From PWQG01 sp050486205 (GTDB taxonomy: Bacteria > Pseudomonadota > Gammaproteobacteria > Pseudomonadales > Pseudohongiellaceae): 64,000 nucleotides of DNA. Below, one piece after another: positions 1 to 8,479 of the stretch; positions within the stretch are counted from its first letter, which is position 1; the number at the start of each line of letters is the position of its first letter. The DNA is taken from positions 1 to 64,000 of the forward strand of contig JBJHCW010000002.1 of NCBI GenBank assembly GCA_050486205.1. Reading direction: 5' to 3'. The translations under genes were made by a program, and so were the position numbers. Under the pieces are notes generated by a model. The model saw only the letters and a program-made list of their open reading frames with translations, was not told where the DNA came from and made no database searches.

Positions 1-408
1 TGCGAACCGCTGTGGCACGACACCCTGGCCGTCGCTGTGGCAAAGCGATCCCACTTGCTGGCCTACCGGGAAGTACCCTGCCAGGAAGCGCTCAAACAGC
101 CGCTGATCTACGCGCGATCAACGGCCGAAGAGTCGTGGCGCACGCTCGCGCAGAGCGCATTCGAGAACGAATTGCGGGACCGCGAAGCAGCCGTCAGTAC
201 GTTCGAGGTCGCCATGACGCTGGTCGCAGCGGGGTACGGAATCGCCGTGGCCCCATCCACGAGACTTGCCGGGTATCGATGCCAGGGCATCGCCCTGCGG
301 CCGCTGGCGAGCGCACCGATGATCGTGACCGCCTACCTGATTAGACCCGACGTTGCCCTGACGGAGCCTCAAGAGGGCTTTCTTCGACGCGCCCGCTCAA
401 TGTCCTGA
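1..408 (+). CDS. LysR-family transcriptional regulator, C-terminal part (5' end outside window)
   Basis: The reading frame is open from base 1 and ends at a TGA at 406-408, giving about 135 residues. The sequence resembles the second half of a LysR substrate-binding domain: a strand-rich start (EPLWHDTLAVAVAKRSHLLA), a helix, then a stretch with AMTLVAAGYGIAVAPSTRLA, the typical segment before the last strands of the effector domain. The helix-turn-helix part would lie upstream of the window. It converges with the integrase gene, with about 25 bases between them. Its target cannot be told because the divergent partner gene is not visible. The family call is moderately firm; the specific role is unknown. 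Confidence 0.7.
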   Translation, partial: CEPLWHDTLAVAVAKRSHLLAYREVPCQEALKQPLIYARSTAEESWRTLAQSAFENELRDREAAVSTFEVAMTLVAAGYGIAVAPSTRLAGYRCQGIALRPLASAPMIVTAYLIRPDVALTEPQEGFLRRARSMS

Positions 409-433
409 GCAGCCTCTCAGCCCGGCACGCGCC

Positions 434-1702
434 TCACTCCCGCTCGATGACCCGCAGCAAGGCCCTGCGCCGTTTCGACAGCGGCCCGAAGGTTGCCATG
501 ACCTCGTTCATCGAATCGCCACGAGCCATCGCATCGAGGATGTCCGCCCAATCCTGCATGATGATCTTCCGCGATGCGATGTACTTGGTGTGATCGTAGG
601 GTGCGCGCGACGAATCTTTCTTCCGCTTCGAGTGGGCCAGTTGCAGATCAACCCGGTTCTCGGGGTAGCTCAACAAGCCGAGCAGCGTGGTCGCTGTTGA
701 GCGGAAGCCGTGCGAAGAAAACTGTCCACCGTAGCCCATGCGCTCCAACACCTTGTTGAGTGTCGTAGCCGACATCACCGTTCCCGGCTTCCTGAAGCCG
801 GGAAACAGCACCTTCCCTCCGCCTGTCAGCGTGTGCAGTTCTTTCAACAGCACGATGGCCTGCTTCGAGAGCGGAACGATGTGAGGGTCGCGCATCTTCA
901 TACGCCCCGCAGGAACCGTCCACATCGCACTGTCCAGATCGAACTCGGACCAGTGCGCCTTGCGCAGTTCGGCCGTGCGGACATAAGTGAGGGCCATCAA
1001 TCGCAGTGCAATGACAGTGACCCGGTAACCTGCATCATCCACACGGCTCAAGAACTTCGGGATCTCTTGCCACGGTAGCGGTGGATGGTGTCGAACTCGG
1101 GGGCGCTTGACCGACCGTTTCAGCAGCGCCGTCGGATCACTGTCGCAAAGCTCTTCACCCGCCGCGTATGCGAAGATTTGGCTGCACAATTGCCTGATCA
1201 GGATCGCAACGGTGGGAGCGCCGCGCTCCGCAACATCCTTAATGACGGGGCGCAGGTGAGCAGTCCGGATTGAGCTGACCGGCAGCTTGCCCACTTTGGG
1301 AAAAACATCGTTCTCCAAAGTGCGCTTGACTTGATCGGCGTAACCCTCGCTCCACTGCACGTTGCTCGCCATCCATCTGCGAGCCACTGGCTCAAAGGTG
1401 TTCTCGTTCTTTTCAAGCTGAGTGGAGATGTTGACTCTCTTCTCCACCACGGGGTGTACGCCCTTCTTGACGAGTTCCCGCGCGCGATCCCGCTCGGTCC
1501 GCGCCGCCTCCAGTGAGACCTGGGGGTACTTGCCGATCGCGTAGATGGCAGGCTTTCCGCCAAGCCGATAGCGGTAGCGCCACAACTTGCTTCCGCTAGG
1601 CGTGACGTACAGAAATAGACTGCCCCCGTCCTTGAGCCAGTACGGTTCTTTTTGGGAAGGAATGGTCTCGACCTTCCTGGCCGAGAGCAGGTTCATGGCC
1701 AT
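434..1702 (-). CDS. Tyrosine recombinase / integrase, P4-like with N-terminal DUF4102-type arm domain
   Basis: This 422-residue protein has the layout of phage P4 / genomic-island integrases: an N-terminal arm-binding domain (about residues 1-95, with SGSKLWRYRYRLGGKPAIYAIG and KYPQVSLEAAR), a SAM-like core-binding domain (about 100-200) and a C-terminal catalytic domain. Catalytic residues are visible: Arg in YVRTAELRKAHW, the His-x-x-Arg box in SSHGFRSTATT, His in LAHSKRKK, and a Tyr in PYDHTKYIASRK. The length is full for the family, so it may be active. It would drive site-specific integration and excision of an island. No tRNA lies next to it here, so the att site and the island body are probably left of the window, or the gene is a relic. 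An alternative ATG lies two codons downstream at 1696. Confidence 0.93.
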   Translation of the reverse strand: MAMNLLSARKVETIPSQKEPYWLKDGGSLFLYVTPSGSKLWRYRYRLGGKPAIYAIGKYPQVSLEAARTERDRARELVKKGVHPVVEKRVNISTQLEKNENTFEPVARRWMASNVQWSEGYADQVKRTLENDVFPKVGKLPVSSIRTAHLRPVIKDVAERGAPTVAILIRQLCSQIFAYAAGEELCDSDPTALLKRSVKRPRVRHHPPLPWQEIPKFLSRVDDAGYRVTVIALRLMALTYVRTAELRKAHWSEFDLDSAMWTVPAGRMKMRDPHIVPLSKQAIVLLKELHTLTGGGKVLFPGFRKPGTVMSATTLNKVLERMGYGGQFSSHGFRSTATTLLGLLSYPENRVDLQLAHSKRKKDSSRAPYDHTKYIASRKIIMQDWADILDAMARGDSMNEVMATFGPLSKRRRALLRVIERE

Positions 1703-1703
1703 G

Positions 1704-1753
1704 TGTGTATATCACCTCTCTTGAGGCCCCATATACACAGAAATATACACACT
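1704..1753. repeat. TGTGTATAT-type repeats upstream of the integrase
   Basis: Just upstream of the integrase start are TGTGTATAT at 1704-1712 and, in the opposite orientation, ATATACACA at 1731-1739 and ATATACACAC at 1744-1753. The last two form a direct repeat with a 4-base gap. Repeats of this sort in front of P4-type integrases may bind the integrase arm domain or a regulator of int. This function is inferred from position only. Confidence 0.55.
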
Positions 1754-2017
1754 TGCAGCAGATTGGTCTAGCCTTCACCAGACCATCAAGGAAGTCACAT
1801 CAATACAAATCAACAACTTACACTTTATCCATGGAACACGGTGGAGCTTGATGGATGCTAATCGTAGTTGTCGATCATCAGTATCATGCCGCAGGAACTC
1901 TCTGTCTGGTGAACCCCGCATTTTCCCCCAAAACGCGCGGAACTTAAAGCGCCGCTTCCGGTTGGCGGGTCTGGCTAGTACAATGCCGGCTTGCCCCATG
2001 CACCCCAACGGAGTCTC
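1754..2017. other. Intergenic stretch between integrase and exporter genes
   Basis: Together with the repeats this gap is about 315 bases. I see no coding sequence with family resemblance. It should hold the divergent promoters of int and the exporter. A TACAAT hexamer lies at 1979-1984 (ctagTACAATgcc), a plausible -10 for the exporter, but no well-spaced -35 is obvious. Confidence 0.4.
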
Positions 2018-3235
2018 ATGCCTACTGGCGCAGAAAAGCCGCAGACCTCAGCCCCGGCAGCATTGCCGCGAGGCATGATCCTGCTGCTGGCGGCTGCCTC
2101 GGCGCTGGGCCCGGTGGCCATGCAGATTCTGCTGCCGGCCATTCCGATCCTGCGCGAAAGTTTTGCCGTCCCCACCGCCACCGCACAACTCACGCTGAGC
2201 CTGTCGATGCTGGCCATTGCGCTGGCCACACTGGTCTACGGCCCTCTGTCCGATCGTTATGGCCGCAAACCGGTCGTTCTGTGCGGCGTCGTGCTGACCA
2301 TCATCGGCTCCATACTGTGCATTCTGGCACCGACCATCGAGCTGCTGATTGCTGCCCGTATTGTACAGGCCGCCGGTGGCGCGGTAGGCCTGGTCGTGGC
2401 GCGCGCCATCGTGCGTGATGTCTACCCGGCAGACCAGGCCGGCAGCATCATCGCCACCCTGGTGATGTTCATGGTGGTGATGCCCATGTTGTCCCCGGCG
2501 GTTGGCGGCGAACTGATGGTACGTTTCAACTGGCATGCCGTGTTCTGGCTGGTCGGTATCATGAGCATGATCCTGTTTGTTGCGCTGGCTGCGCGATTGC
2601 CGGAAACCCTGAAAAAGCCGGTGTATTTCACCGGCGTCGGCGACATGCTGCGCACATTTGCACGCCTGCTGCAATCACGGGTGTTCCGCGGATATGCCCT
2701 GAGCCTGGCATTCATCTCTGTGATGTTTTTCAGCTTCATCTCGGCAGCGCCGGAGATCATGGTCAGCGTGCTGGGCCGACCACCCACAGAGTACGGTTAT
2801 TATTTCATCATGATTCCGGCCAGCTTCATTCTTGGCAACAATGTGGCCCGGAAGATCAGCCGACGTATCGGGGTGATCCGGATGATGAACGTGGGCACTC
2901 AGCTGGCGGTAGTCGGTGTGACACTGGCCTTGCTGCTGCAATTTGTTGGACTGCACCACCCGCTGGCGCTGTTCCTGCCGATTGCGCTCACCACGTTTGG
3001 CAATGGGCTGTCCATGCCCAATGCCCAGGCAGGTGCCATCAATGAATTTCCCGAGCTCGCTGGCAGTGCCTCGGGATTGACCGGGTTTCTGCAGATGGGT
3101 TTTGCCGCCATTGGTGCCCAGCTTGTCGCCCTGATCTACAACGGCACCGTCTATCCACTGCTGATACTGATGCTGGTGTCGGCCATACTGTCCATGTTGT
3201 GCTACCGACGCTACGTATTGCCACGCAGTCAGTGA
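2018..3235 (+). CDS. Bcr/CflA-family multidrug-type MFS exporter
   Basis: The protein of 405 residues is a 12-helix major facilitator. The loop between helices 2 and 3 carries the MFS motif A as GPLSDRYGRKPVVL, and helix 1 starts ALGPVAMQILLPAIPILRES, typical of the Bcr/CflA drug:proton antiporters of the inner membrane. I chose the ATG at 2018 because CGGAG lies 7 bases upstream; an in-frame TTG at 1991 would add nine unneeded residues. The substrate is unknown; Bcr homologues export bicyclomycin or sulfonamides. The gene converges with the radical SAM gene with only four bases between stops. Confidence 0.88.
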   Translation: MPTGAEKPQTSAPAALPRGMILLLAAASALGPVAMQILLPAIPILRESFAVPTATAQLTLSLSMLAIALATLVYGPLSDRYGRKPVVLCGVVLTIIGSILCILAPTIELLIAARIVQAAGGAVGLVVARAIVRDVYPADQAGSIIATLVMFMVVMPMLSPAVGGELMVRFNWHAVFWLVGIMSMILFVALAARLPETLKKPVYFTGVGDMLRTFARLLQSRVFRGYALSLAFISVMFFSFISAAPEIMVSVLGRPPTEYGYYFIMIPASFILGNNVARKISRRIGVIRMMNVGTQLAVVGVTLALLLQFVGLHHPLALFLPIALTTFGNGLSMPNAQAGAINEFPELAGSASGLTGFLQMGFAAIGAQLVALIYNGTVYPLLILMLVSAILSMLCYRRYVLPRSQ

Positions 3236-3239
3236 CGGT

Positions 3240-4196
3240 TCACGGCGCGCTGCAACTGGCTCCGAAGCGATAACAGCTGAAGCAGCGGTGATGACGCAAC
3301 ATCACACGCGTAGACAGGCTTTCTCTCAGGGTTGCACCCAGATCGTAGTCAGGATCATCATCCACCAGGGTACAGGCATAAACACGTACCTGATCGTTCT
3401 GCTTGACCAGCATGCGTGTATAGGAACACATGAAGTGCGACCGGCTCTCGACGGTAGGATACTTTTCCATGCAGGTTTCAGTCACTTCCGGACTGCCGTC
3501 ATCTGTGCCAGGTGTACCAAAATCAGGAAATGCTGTGAAAGCAAATTTTTTGTCAATTCCGTGCTCTGAAAATACACCCGCAAAAGCCGCCTCCACTGCC
3601 TGCTCATCCTCGTTCAGTGACATCTGGCGTGCAATGGACACATCGAACCCATGATCTACCAGCCAGCGGATTCCTGCCAGCGACTGCTCGAAACTGCCCT
3701 CACCGCGTCCCGCGTCATGGCGGGCAGCATCCGGGTAGTCCAGGCTGACACGAAAGCGGATCGGATACGGGTTTTCCCGCAGGGGCAGCAGCTGGTGTGC
3801 ACGTCCGAGCAGGGCATCAGTGCCATTGGTCAACACAAAGCAGGGCCTGTAGCGGCTTGCGTGATCCAGAATATTGACAAAGTCACGGATGACAAACGGC
3901 TCACCACCGGTGAAGGAAAACTGCTCGACTCCCAGCTCCACTGCCTCGCGAATAAAGGGTTCCAGGTCTGCCAGTTTCATGCCTTCAAGACGCCTGTCTC
4001 CGGGGCTGGAACCTTCAAGGCAGAACGGGCAGGCAAGATTGCAGGCGGTACCGGTATGAATCCAGAGTTCACGCAGCTGCTGCGTATCAATGAATCCACG
4101 CGGGTTGCCATCACGCGTGAACTGCCAGCTGTCGGCATTGCGTGGCGACACCAGGTGATGTAAGGGAATGCGCGCAGCGGGATTGCGTTCGGACAA
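3240..4196 (-). CDS. Radical SAM enzyme of unassigned function
   Basis: The protein (about 318 residues) has the radical SAM cluster motif CNLACPFC near residue 55, preceded by ELWIHTGTA, and the glycine-rich SAM-binding FSFTGGEPF about 50 residues later. A second set of cysteines lies in the C-terminal third (ARG-free segment MCSYTRML, YACTLVDD, CFSCYRFGASCSAP), possibly an auxiliary Fe-S site. The best start is TTG at 4196, with GGGGAG seven bases upstream; an earlier in-frame TTG at 4211 sits on top of that ribosome-binding site. It ends four bases from the exporter stop, tail to tail. The substrate is unknown; no partner peptide or pathway gene is adjacent. Confidence 0.85.
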   Translation of the reverse strand: MSERNPAARIPLHHLVSPRNADSWQFTRDGNPRGFIDTQQLRELWIHTGTACNLACPFCLEGSSPGDRRLEGMKLADLEPFIREAVELGVEQFSFTGGEPFVIRDFVNILDHASRYRPCFVLTNGTDALLGRAHQLLPLRENPYPIRFRVSLDYPDAARHDAGRGEGSFEQSLAGIRWLVDHGFDVSIARQMSLNEDEQAVEAAFAGVFSEHGIDKKFAFTAFPDFGTPGTDDGSPEVTETCMEKYPTVESRSHFMCSYTRMLVKQNDQVRVYACTLVDDDPDYDLGATLRESLSTRVMLRHHRCFSCYRFGASCSAP

Positions 4197-4226
4197 CTGT
4201 GTTCTCCCCAATAACCCTTCAGTGGA

Positions 4227-4258
4227 AAAGTGGTACAGGCATAAAGTGGTACAGGCAT
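4227..4258. repeat. Two tandem copies of a 16-base unit upstream of the radical SAM gene
   Basis: AAAGTGGTACAGGCAT occurs at 4227-4242 and again at 4243-4258, followed by a further AAAG. The repeat lies 30 bases upstream of the radical SAM start, between it and the diguanylate cyclase stop. It could be a duplicated regulator site or a simple slippage duplication. Confidence 0.7.
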
Positions 4259-4312
4259 AAAGACACTTGCAAGCCTACATTACTTTCGTCACTGAACGGA
4301 ACCACCGGGCAA

Positions 4313-5314
4313 TCAACACTTGCCCTGTTTCTCCCGATACATGGCCTGATCCGCCTGGTGAACGAGCGACTCCAGACGGTCGCCGTCCTGCGGAAACATG
4401 CTGACACCAAAACTGCCTGTAATGGCCACAGCCTGACCGTCATCCATCACGCAGGGCTCAACCAGACACTGGCGCAGTTTTTCCGATACCATTCTGGCAC
4501 TGGCACGGTCGACCACGTTCTGCAGAATGACCAGGAACTCATCACCTGCAAGTCGTCCAACGTGATCGCCCTGGCGAATTCCGGACTGCAGGCGCGCCGC
4601 CACCTTGTCCAGCAACTGATCGCCTGCCTGATGACCATACGTATCGTTGACTGCCTTGAAGTCATCCAGGTCAAGAAACAGCACAGCCAGCTGGTAGCGC
4701 TGCCGCCGGGCAATGGCCATGGACTGTTTGAGCAGTTCCAGGATCAGTGTGCGGTTGGGCAGGCCAGTCAGACTGTCATAATGTGCCGCCTGCTCCAGTT
4801 GACGTTCCAGCAGTCGTTGTTCGGTGATGTCCCGGGCCATGGCAATGAGATAACCACGAAGGCGGCTGTGGTCAACAAAGGGCGCCGTCACCCACTCACA
4901 CAGCACGGTGCTGCCATCTTTGCGCCGGTTGTTGAGTTCAGTGTAGGCAATGCGCCTGCCCGCGCGCAGCTCATCCATCAATCCAAGTAGCGTGCCGTGG
5001 TCACGGGAGCTGCAAACGAGGTCAAAAACCGTACGCCCGATCATCTCATCTGCCTGCCACAGGAAGGTGCGCTCGGCCTGGCGGTTCCATTCGCAGACAC
5101 GGTTACGTTCATCCACCACCAGCATGGCAAGCGGCGCCAGATCCACAATGGTCTGCAACTGCTCACGGCCGGCCTGCGCCTGTTGCAGGCGTTGATATCC
5201 GAGCAACACCAGGGCGGTCAACACCAGAACCGTCAGCACCAACAACACAACGAACAAGCCCTCACCAGTCACCGTCCAGGCGGTGGGCGAGGTTACATCT
5301 GTCATTGAATCCAT
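4313..5314 (-). CDS. Membrane-anchored PAS-GGDEF diguanylate cyclase
   Basis: The 333-residue protein has one membrane helix near residues 17-38 (GLFVVLLVLTVLVLTALVLLG), a PAS domain at about 50-165 ending in AMARDITEQR, and a GGDEF domain to the end (HYDSLTGLPNR start, VLFLDLDDFKAVNDTYGH, SFGVSMFPQDG). The signature is AGDEF rather than GGDEF, a change tolerated in some active cyclases. An RxxD inhibitory site (RQGD) lies five residues before it, so product inhibition by c-di-GMP is likely. The PAS domain probably senses a ligand or redox state. I prefer ATG at 5314; a GTG at 5344 is also in frame. It is divergent from the photolyase gene. Confidence 0.9.
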   Translation of the reverse strand: MDSMTDVTSPTAWTVTGEGLFVVLLVLTVLVLTALVLLGYQRLQQAQAGREQLQTIVDLAPLAMLVVDERNRVCEWNRQAERTFLWQADEMIGRTVFDLVCSSRDHGTLLGLMDELRAGRRIAYTELNNRRKDGSTVLCEWVTAPFVDHSRLRGYLIAMARDITEQRLLERQLEQAAHYDSLTGLPNRTLILELLKQSMAIARRQRYQLAVLFLDLDDFKAVNDTYGHQAGDQLLDKVAARLQSGIRQGDHVGRLAGDEFLVILQNVVDRASARMVSEKLRQCLVEPCVMDDGQAVAITGSFGVSMFPQDGDRLESLVHQADQAMYREKQGKC

Positions 5315-5427
5315 TATCAGTTCCGGTGAATGAGGCTGCTGCACCTGTGCCCGAGACTATCGGCAAACCCGGTATCATCTTTAATTCAGGCACTGGTGAT
5401 TCACGTTATGATCCCGAACATGCCAGC

Positions 5428-6891
5428 GTGCGTAACCCGGACAGACACCAAACAGGAGCAACTCTCATCAAACCCGTCATTGTCTGGTTCCGCCAGGATC
5501 TGAGGCTTCATGATAATCCGGCACTGTATACGGGCGCCGAGCGCGGCCCTGTCCTGCCTGTCTATATTCTGGATGATTGCAACAGCGGCCCATGGTGTAT
5601 GGGTGGGGCCAGTCGCTGGTGGCTGCAGCAGTCGCTGATTGCGCTGAACCGCTCACTGCGTGGCAAGCTGCTGGTGCTGCGCGGCGACCCATCGGTATTG
5701 ATTCCAACACTGGTGCAGGACTGTGGCGCGTGCGCCGTGCACTGGAACCGCTGTTATGAGCCCTGGCGCGTGATTCGCGACCGAGGCCTGAAGCAGGAAC
5801 TGGGCAAACTGGGCATCGAGGCCAGAAGCTTCAATGCCTCGCTGCTGTGGGAGCCCTGGCAGATCAGCAAGGCCGATGGCACACCGTACAAGGTCTTCAC
5901 TCCGTTTTACCGCAAGGGTTGCCTGCAGGCGGCCTCACCAGCCCAGCCTGTGGCAGCGCCAAAGCAGCTGCGGCTGTTCACGATGCCCGATACCGATTTC
6001 GACCAGGACATTGGCAGGCTGGAACTGATGCCGGATATTGACTGGTACAGATCACTGGAGGCGCACTGGCACATTGGCGAAACAGCCGCGCGCGAGCGTC
6101 TGCGGGATTTTCTCGATCAGGGCCTAACAGGGTATCAAAAGGGTCGCGACTTTCCGGCTGACAACAAAGTATCGCGCCTGTCACCACATCTGCATTTTGG
6201 CGAACTATCGCCCAGGGAAGTCTGGCATCAGGCCCAGGCCGCAGGGACTGCCGCCGGTGACGAAAAAGACCTGGACCATTTCCTGTCAGAGCTGGGGTGG
6301 CGTGAATTCTCGCACTACCTGCTTTATCACAACCCGGATCTGCCGGAAAAAAACTACCAGCAGAAATTCGACAGCTTTCCATGGCAGAACAAACCCGAAC
6401 ATCTTCGCGCCTGGCAGCAGGGGCGAACCGGTTACCCACTGGTGGATGCCGGCATGCGCGAGCTCTGGCAAACCGGCTACATGCACAACCGTGTACGCAT
6501 GGTGGTTGCCTCGTTTCTGATCAAGAACCTGATGCAGGACTGGCGCCACGGACAGTCGTGGTTCTGGGACACACTGGTGGATGCCGATCTGGCCAACAAC
6601 AGCGCAAGCTGGCAGTGGGTAGCGGGTTGTGGCGCCGACGCTGCGCCGTATTTCCGCATATTCAATCCCGTCACCCAGAGCCAGAAGTTTGATCCCCAGG
6701 GTGAATACATCCGACGCTTTGTGCCGGAGCTGGCCGGACTGCCAGACAGGCATCTGCATGATCCGGGCTCTGCACCAGCCGAGGTGCTTGCCAGGGCTGG
6801 CGTGCGTCTGGATAAGGACTACCCTCGCCCTGTTGCGGATCTGAAGAGCACGCGCGAGGCAGCGCTTCAGGCCTTCAAGGCACTGGCATGA
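5428..6891 (+). CDS. phrB: Deoxyribodipyrimidine photolyase (class I CPD photolyase)
   Basis: The enzyme repairs cyclobutane pyrimidine dimers using FADH- and blue light. The N-terminal antenna domain begins KPVIVWFRQDLRLHDNPAL; the C-terminal FAD domain shows LSPHLHFGELSPREVW, SELGWREFSHYLLYHNPDL, GYPLVDAGMRELWQTGYMHN and WFWDTLVDADLANNSASWQW, all diagnostic. The start is uncertain. No ATG is in frame upstream. GTG at 5428 is the nearest allowed start but has no ribosome-binding site, while AGGAG at 5454-5458 sits 8 bases before ATC at 5467, exactly where family homology begins. An AUC start is therefore possible. A TATGAT -10-like box lies at 5407-5412. It is divergent from the cyclase gene. 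Confidence 0.95.
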   Translation: MRNPDRHQTGATLIKPVIVWFRQDLRLHDNPALYTGAERGPVLPVYILDDCNSGPWCMGGASRWWLQQSLIALNRSLRGKLLVLRGDPSVLIPTLVQDCGACAVHWNRCYEPWRVIRDRGLKQELGKLGIEARSFNASLLWEPWQISKADGTPYKVFTPFYRKGCLQAASPAQPVAAPKQLRLFTMPDTDFDQDIGRLELMPDIDWYRSLEAHWHIGETAARERLRDFLDQGLTGYQKGRDFPADNKVSRLSPHLHFGELSPREVWHQAQAAGTAAGDEKDLDHFLSELGWREFSHYLLYHNPDLPEKNYQQKFDSFPWQNKPEHLRAWQQGRTGYPLVDAGMRELWQTGYMHNRVRMVVASFLIKNLMQDWRHGQSWFWDTLVDADLANNSASWQWVAGCGADAAPYFRIFNPVTQSQKFDPQGEYIRRFVPELAGLPDRHLHDPGSAPAEVLARAGVRLDKDYPRPVADLKSTREAALQAFKALA

Positions 6892-6940
6892 GGGCTGGCA
6901 TGAGGGCCAGGGTCAAGACCGGGGTTGAGAGGAGCGTCAC

Positions 6941-8476
6941 TCACAACTCAAGACCTTGCTGCGCCATCGCCACCGCACGAAATATGGCTCGCGCCTTGTT
7001 CATGGTTTCCTTCCACTCCAGTTCCGGCACCGAATCGGCCACCACGCCGGCACCGGCCTGCACGTAAAGGGTATCGTCACGAATCACCGCTGTGCGAATG
7101 GCAATGGCCATGTCCATATTGCCGCTCCAGCCCAGATAACCCATGGCACCGCCGTAAATACCCCGCTTTACCGGTTCCAGTTCATCAATGATTTCCATGG
7201 CACGCACTTTGGGCGCCCCGCTGAGTGTGCCCACAGGCAAGGTTGCCTTCAGTACATCCAGCGCTGTGCGATCGGGGTGTATACGACTCTCCACAATCGA
7301 GGCAATGTGCATGACGTGGGAGTACCGCTCGACGAACATTTTTCGCGGCACCGTGACACTGCCGGTTTCCGAGACGCGACCTGAATCATTGCGACTGAGG
7401 TCAATCAGCATCAGATGCTCGGCGATCTCCTTCTGGTCAGCCAGCAGCTCCTGCTCCAGCGCCAGGTCTTCCTCCTCAGTGCGGCCACGCCGGCGGGTGC
7501 CTGCCAGGGGCCGGACGGTAATCTTGCCATCCTCCACGCGCGCCAGGATCTCCGGCGAAGCACTGACCACGTAATGATCGCCAAGATTGAAGAACACCAT
7601 ATACGGCGAGGGGTTCAGATAACGCAGAGCCCGGTAGACGTTGAGCGGATCACCCGAGAAGGGCACTGACATACGTTGGGCCAACACGACCTGCATTACG
7701 TCACCGGCCAGAATGTATTCCTTGATACGCTCCACCGCCTGCTGGAAGGGTTGCTGATCAAAACTGGACTGGAAATCGGTTTCTTCACTGACCGTCGAGA
7801 CCGGTGTCTGCGGTAAACTCAATGGCGCGCGCAGCGACTGCTCCAGCGCATCCAGTCTCGCCGTTGCCTGCTGCCAGGCATCGGGCAGGGCCGGATCGAT
7901 GTTGCAGACCAGCGAAATGGTGCCACGCAGATTGTCAAACACCACCACTTCCTCGGACACCATCAACAGTATTTCAGGCGTGCCAATCTGGTCCGGCGCC
8001 GGGGCCGGACCGAGCGTGGTCTCCACGTAGCGCACAGAATCATAGGAAAAATAGCCGACCAGACCACCACAAAATCGTGGCATGTCATCCGCCGTGGCCA
8101 CATTGTACTTGCTGCGGAATTGCTCGATGAAAACAAACGGGTCACTTGTTTCAGTTTTGTCGACCACCTGGTCATCGGTTTCAACTGTAACGCTGTTTCC
8201 CTGGACCCGCAGCACTGTGCGGCAGGGCAATCCGATAATGGAATAACGCCCCCATTTCTCCCCGCCCTGCACCGATTCAAAAAAATAACTGTACTTTCCA
8301 CTGGACTGGCCACTGGACTGGCCACTGGACTGGCCACTGGATTTTCCGCTGGCCAGCTTCAGATAGGTGCTCAGGGGCGTTTCAAAATCGGCCAGCACTT
8401 CCCGCACTACCGGTACCCGGTTGATGCCGTCAGCGGCCGACAGCTCGGCAAATCGTTTCTCGGTCATTGTGGCCAT
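6941..8476 (-). CDS. trpE: Anthranilate synthase component I
   Basis: TrpE (511 residues) makes anthranilate from chorismate with the TrpG glutaminase, the first step of tryptophan synthesis. The chorismate-binding core is intact: AGTRRRGRTEEEDLALEQEL, LMLIDLSRNDSGRVSE, GTLSGAPKVRAMEIIDELEP and YVQAGAGVVADSVPELE. The N-terminal regulatory site reads YFFESVQGGEKWGRYSIIG, where most relatives have LLES. Just before it an extra Ser-Gly-Gln-rich stretch of about 16-20 residues is inserted, encoded by 12-base tandem repeats (8298-8340). The gene starts four bases after the rpe stop, so the two are co-transcribed. The usual gph gene between rpe and trpE is absent, and trpG is not nearby. A second in-frame ATG lies at 8467. 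Confidence 0.96.
   Translation of the reverse strand: MATMTEKRFAELSAADGINRVPVVREVLADFETPLSTYLKLASGKSSGQSSGQSSGQSSGKYSYFFESVQGGEKWGRYSIIGLPCRTVLRVQGNSVTVETDDQVVDKTETSDPFVFIEQFRSKYNVATADDMPRFCGGLVGYFSYDSVRYVETTLGPAPAPDQIGTPEILLMVSEEVVVFDNLRGTISLVCNIDPALPDAWQQATARLDALEQSLRAPLSLPQTPVSTVSEETDFQSSFDQQPFQQAVERIKEYILAGDVMQVVLAQRMSVPFSGDPLNVYRALRYLNPSPYMVFFNLGDHYVVSASPEILARVEDGKITVRPLAGTRRRGRTEEEDLALEQELLADQKEIAEHLMLIDLSRNDSGRVSETGSVTVPRKMFVERYSHVMHIASIVESRIHPDRTALDVLKATLPVGTLSGAPKVRAMEIIDELEPVKRGIYGGAMGYLGWSGNMDMAIAIRTAVIRDDTLYVQAGAGVVADSVPELEWKETMNKARAIFRAVAMAQQGLEL
8298..8340. repeat. In-frame 12-base tandem repeat inside trpE (3.6 copies)
   Basis: The unit CCACTGGACTGG is repeated at 8298, 8310 and 8322, with a partial fourth copy to 8340. 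On the coding strand each unit adds four residues (Ser-Gly-Gln-Ser). Because the unit is a multiple of three, copy-number change by slippage would keep the frame. Confidence 0.95.
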
Positions 8477-8479
8477 GGT

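Noticed and set aside
8298..8340. CRISPR-like repeats
   Set aside because: Units are 12 bases, contiguous without spacers, and in frame within trpE.
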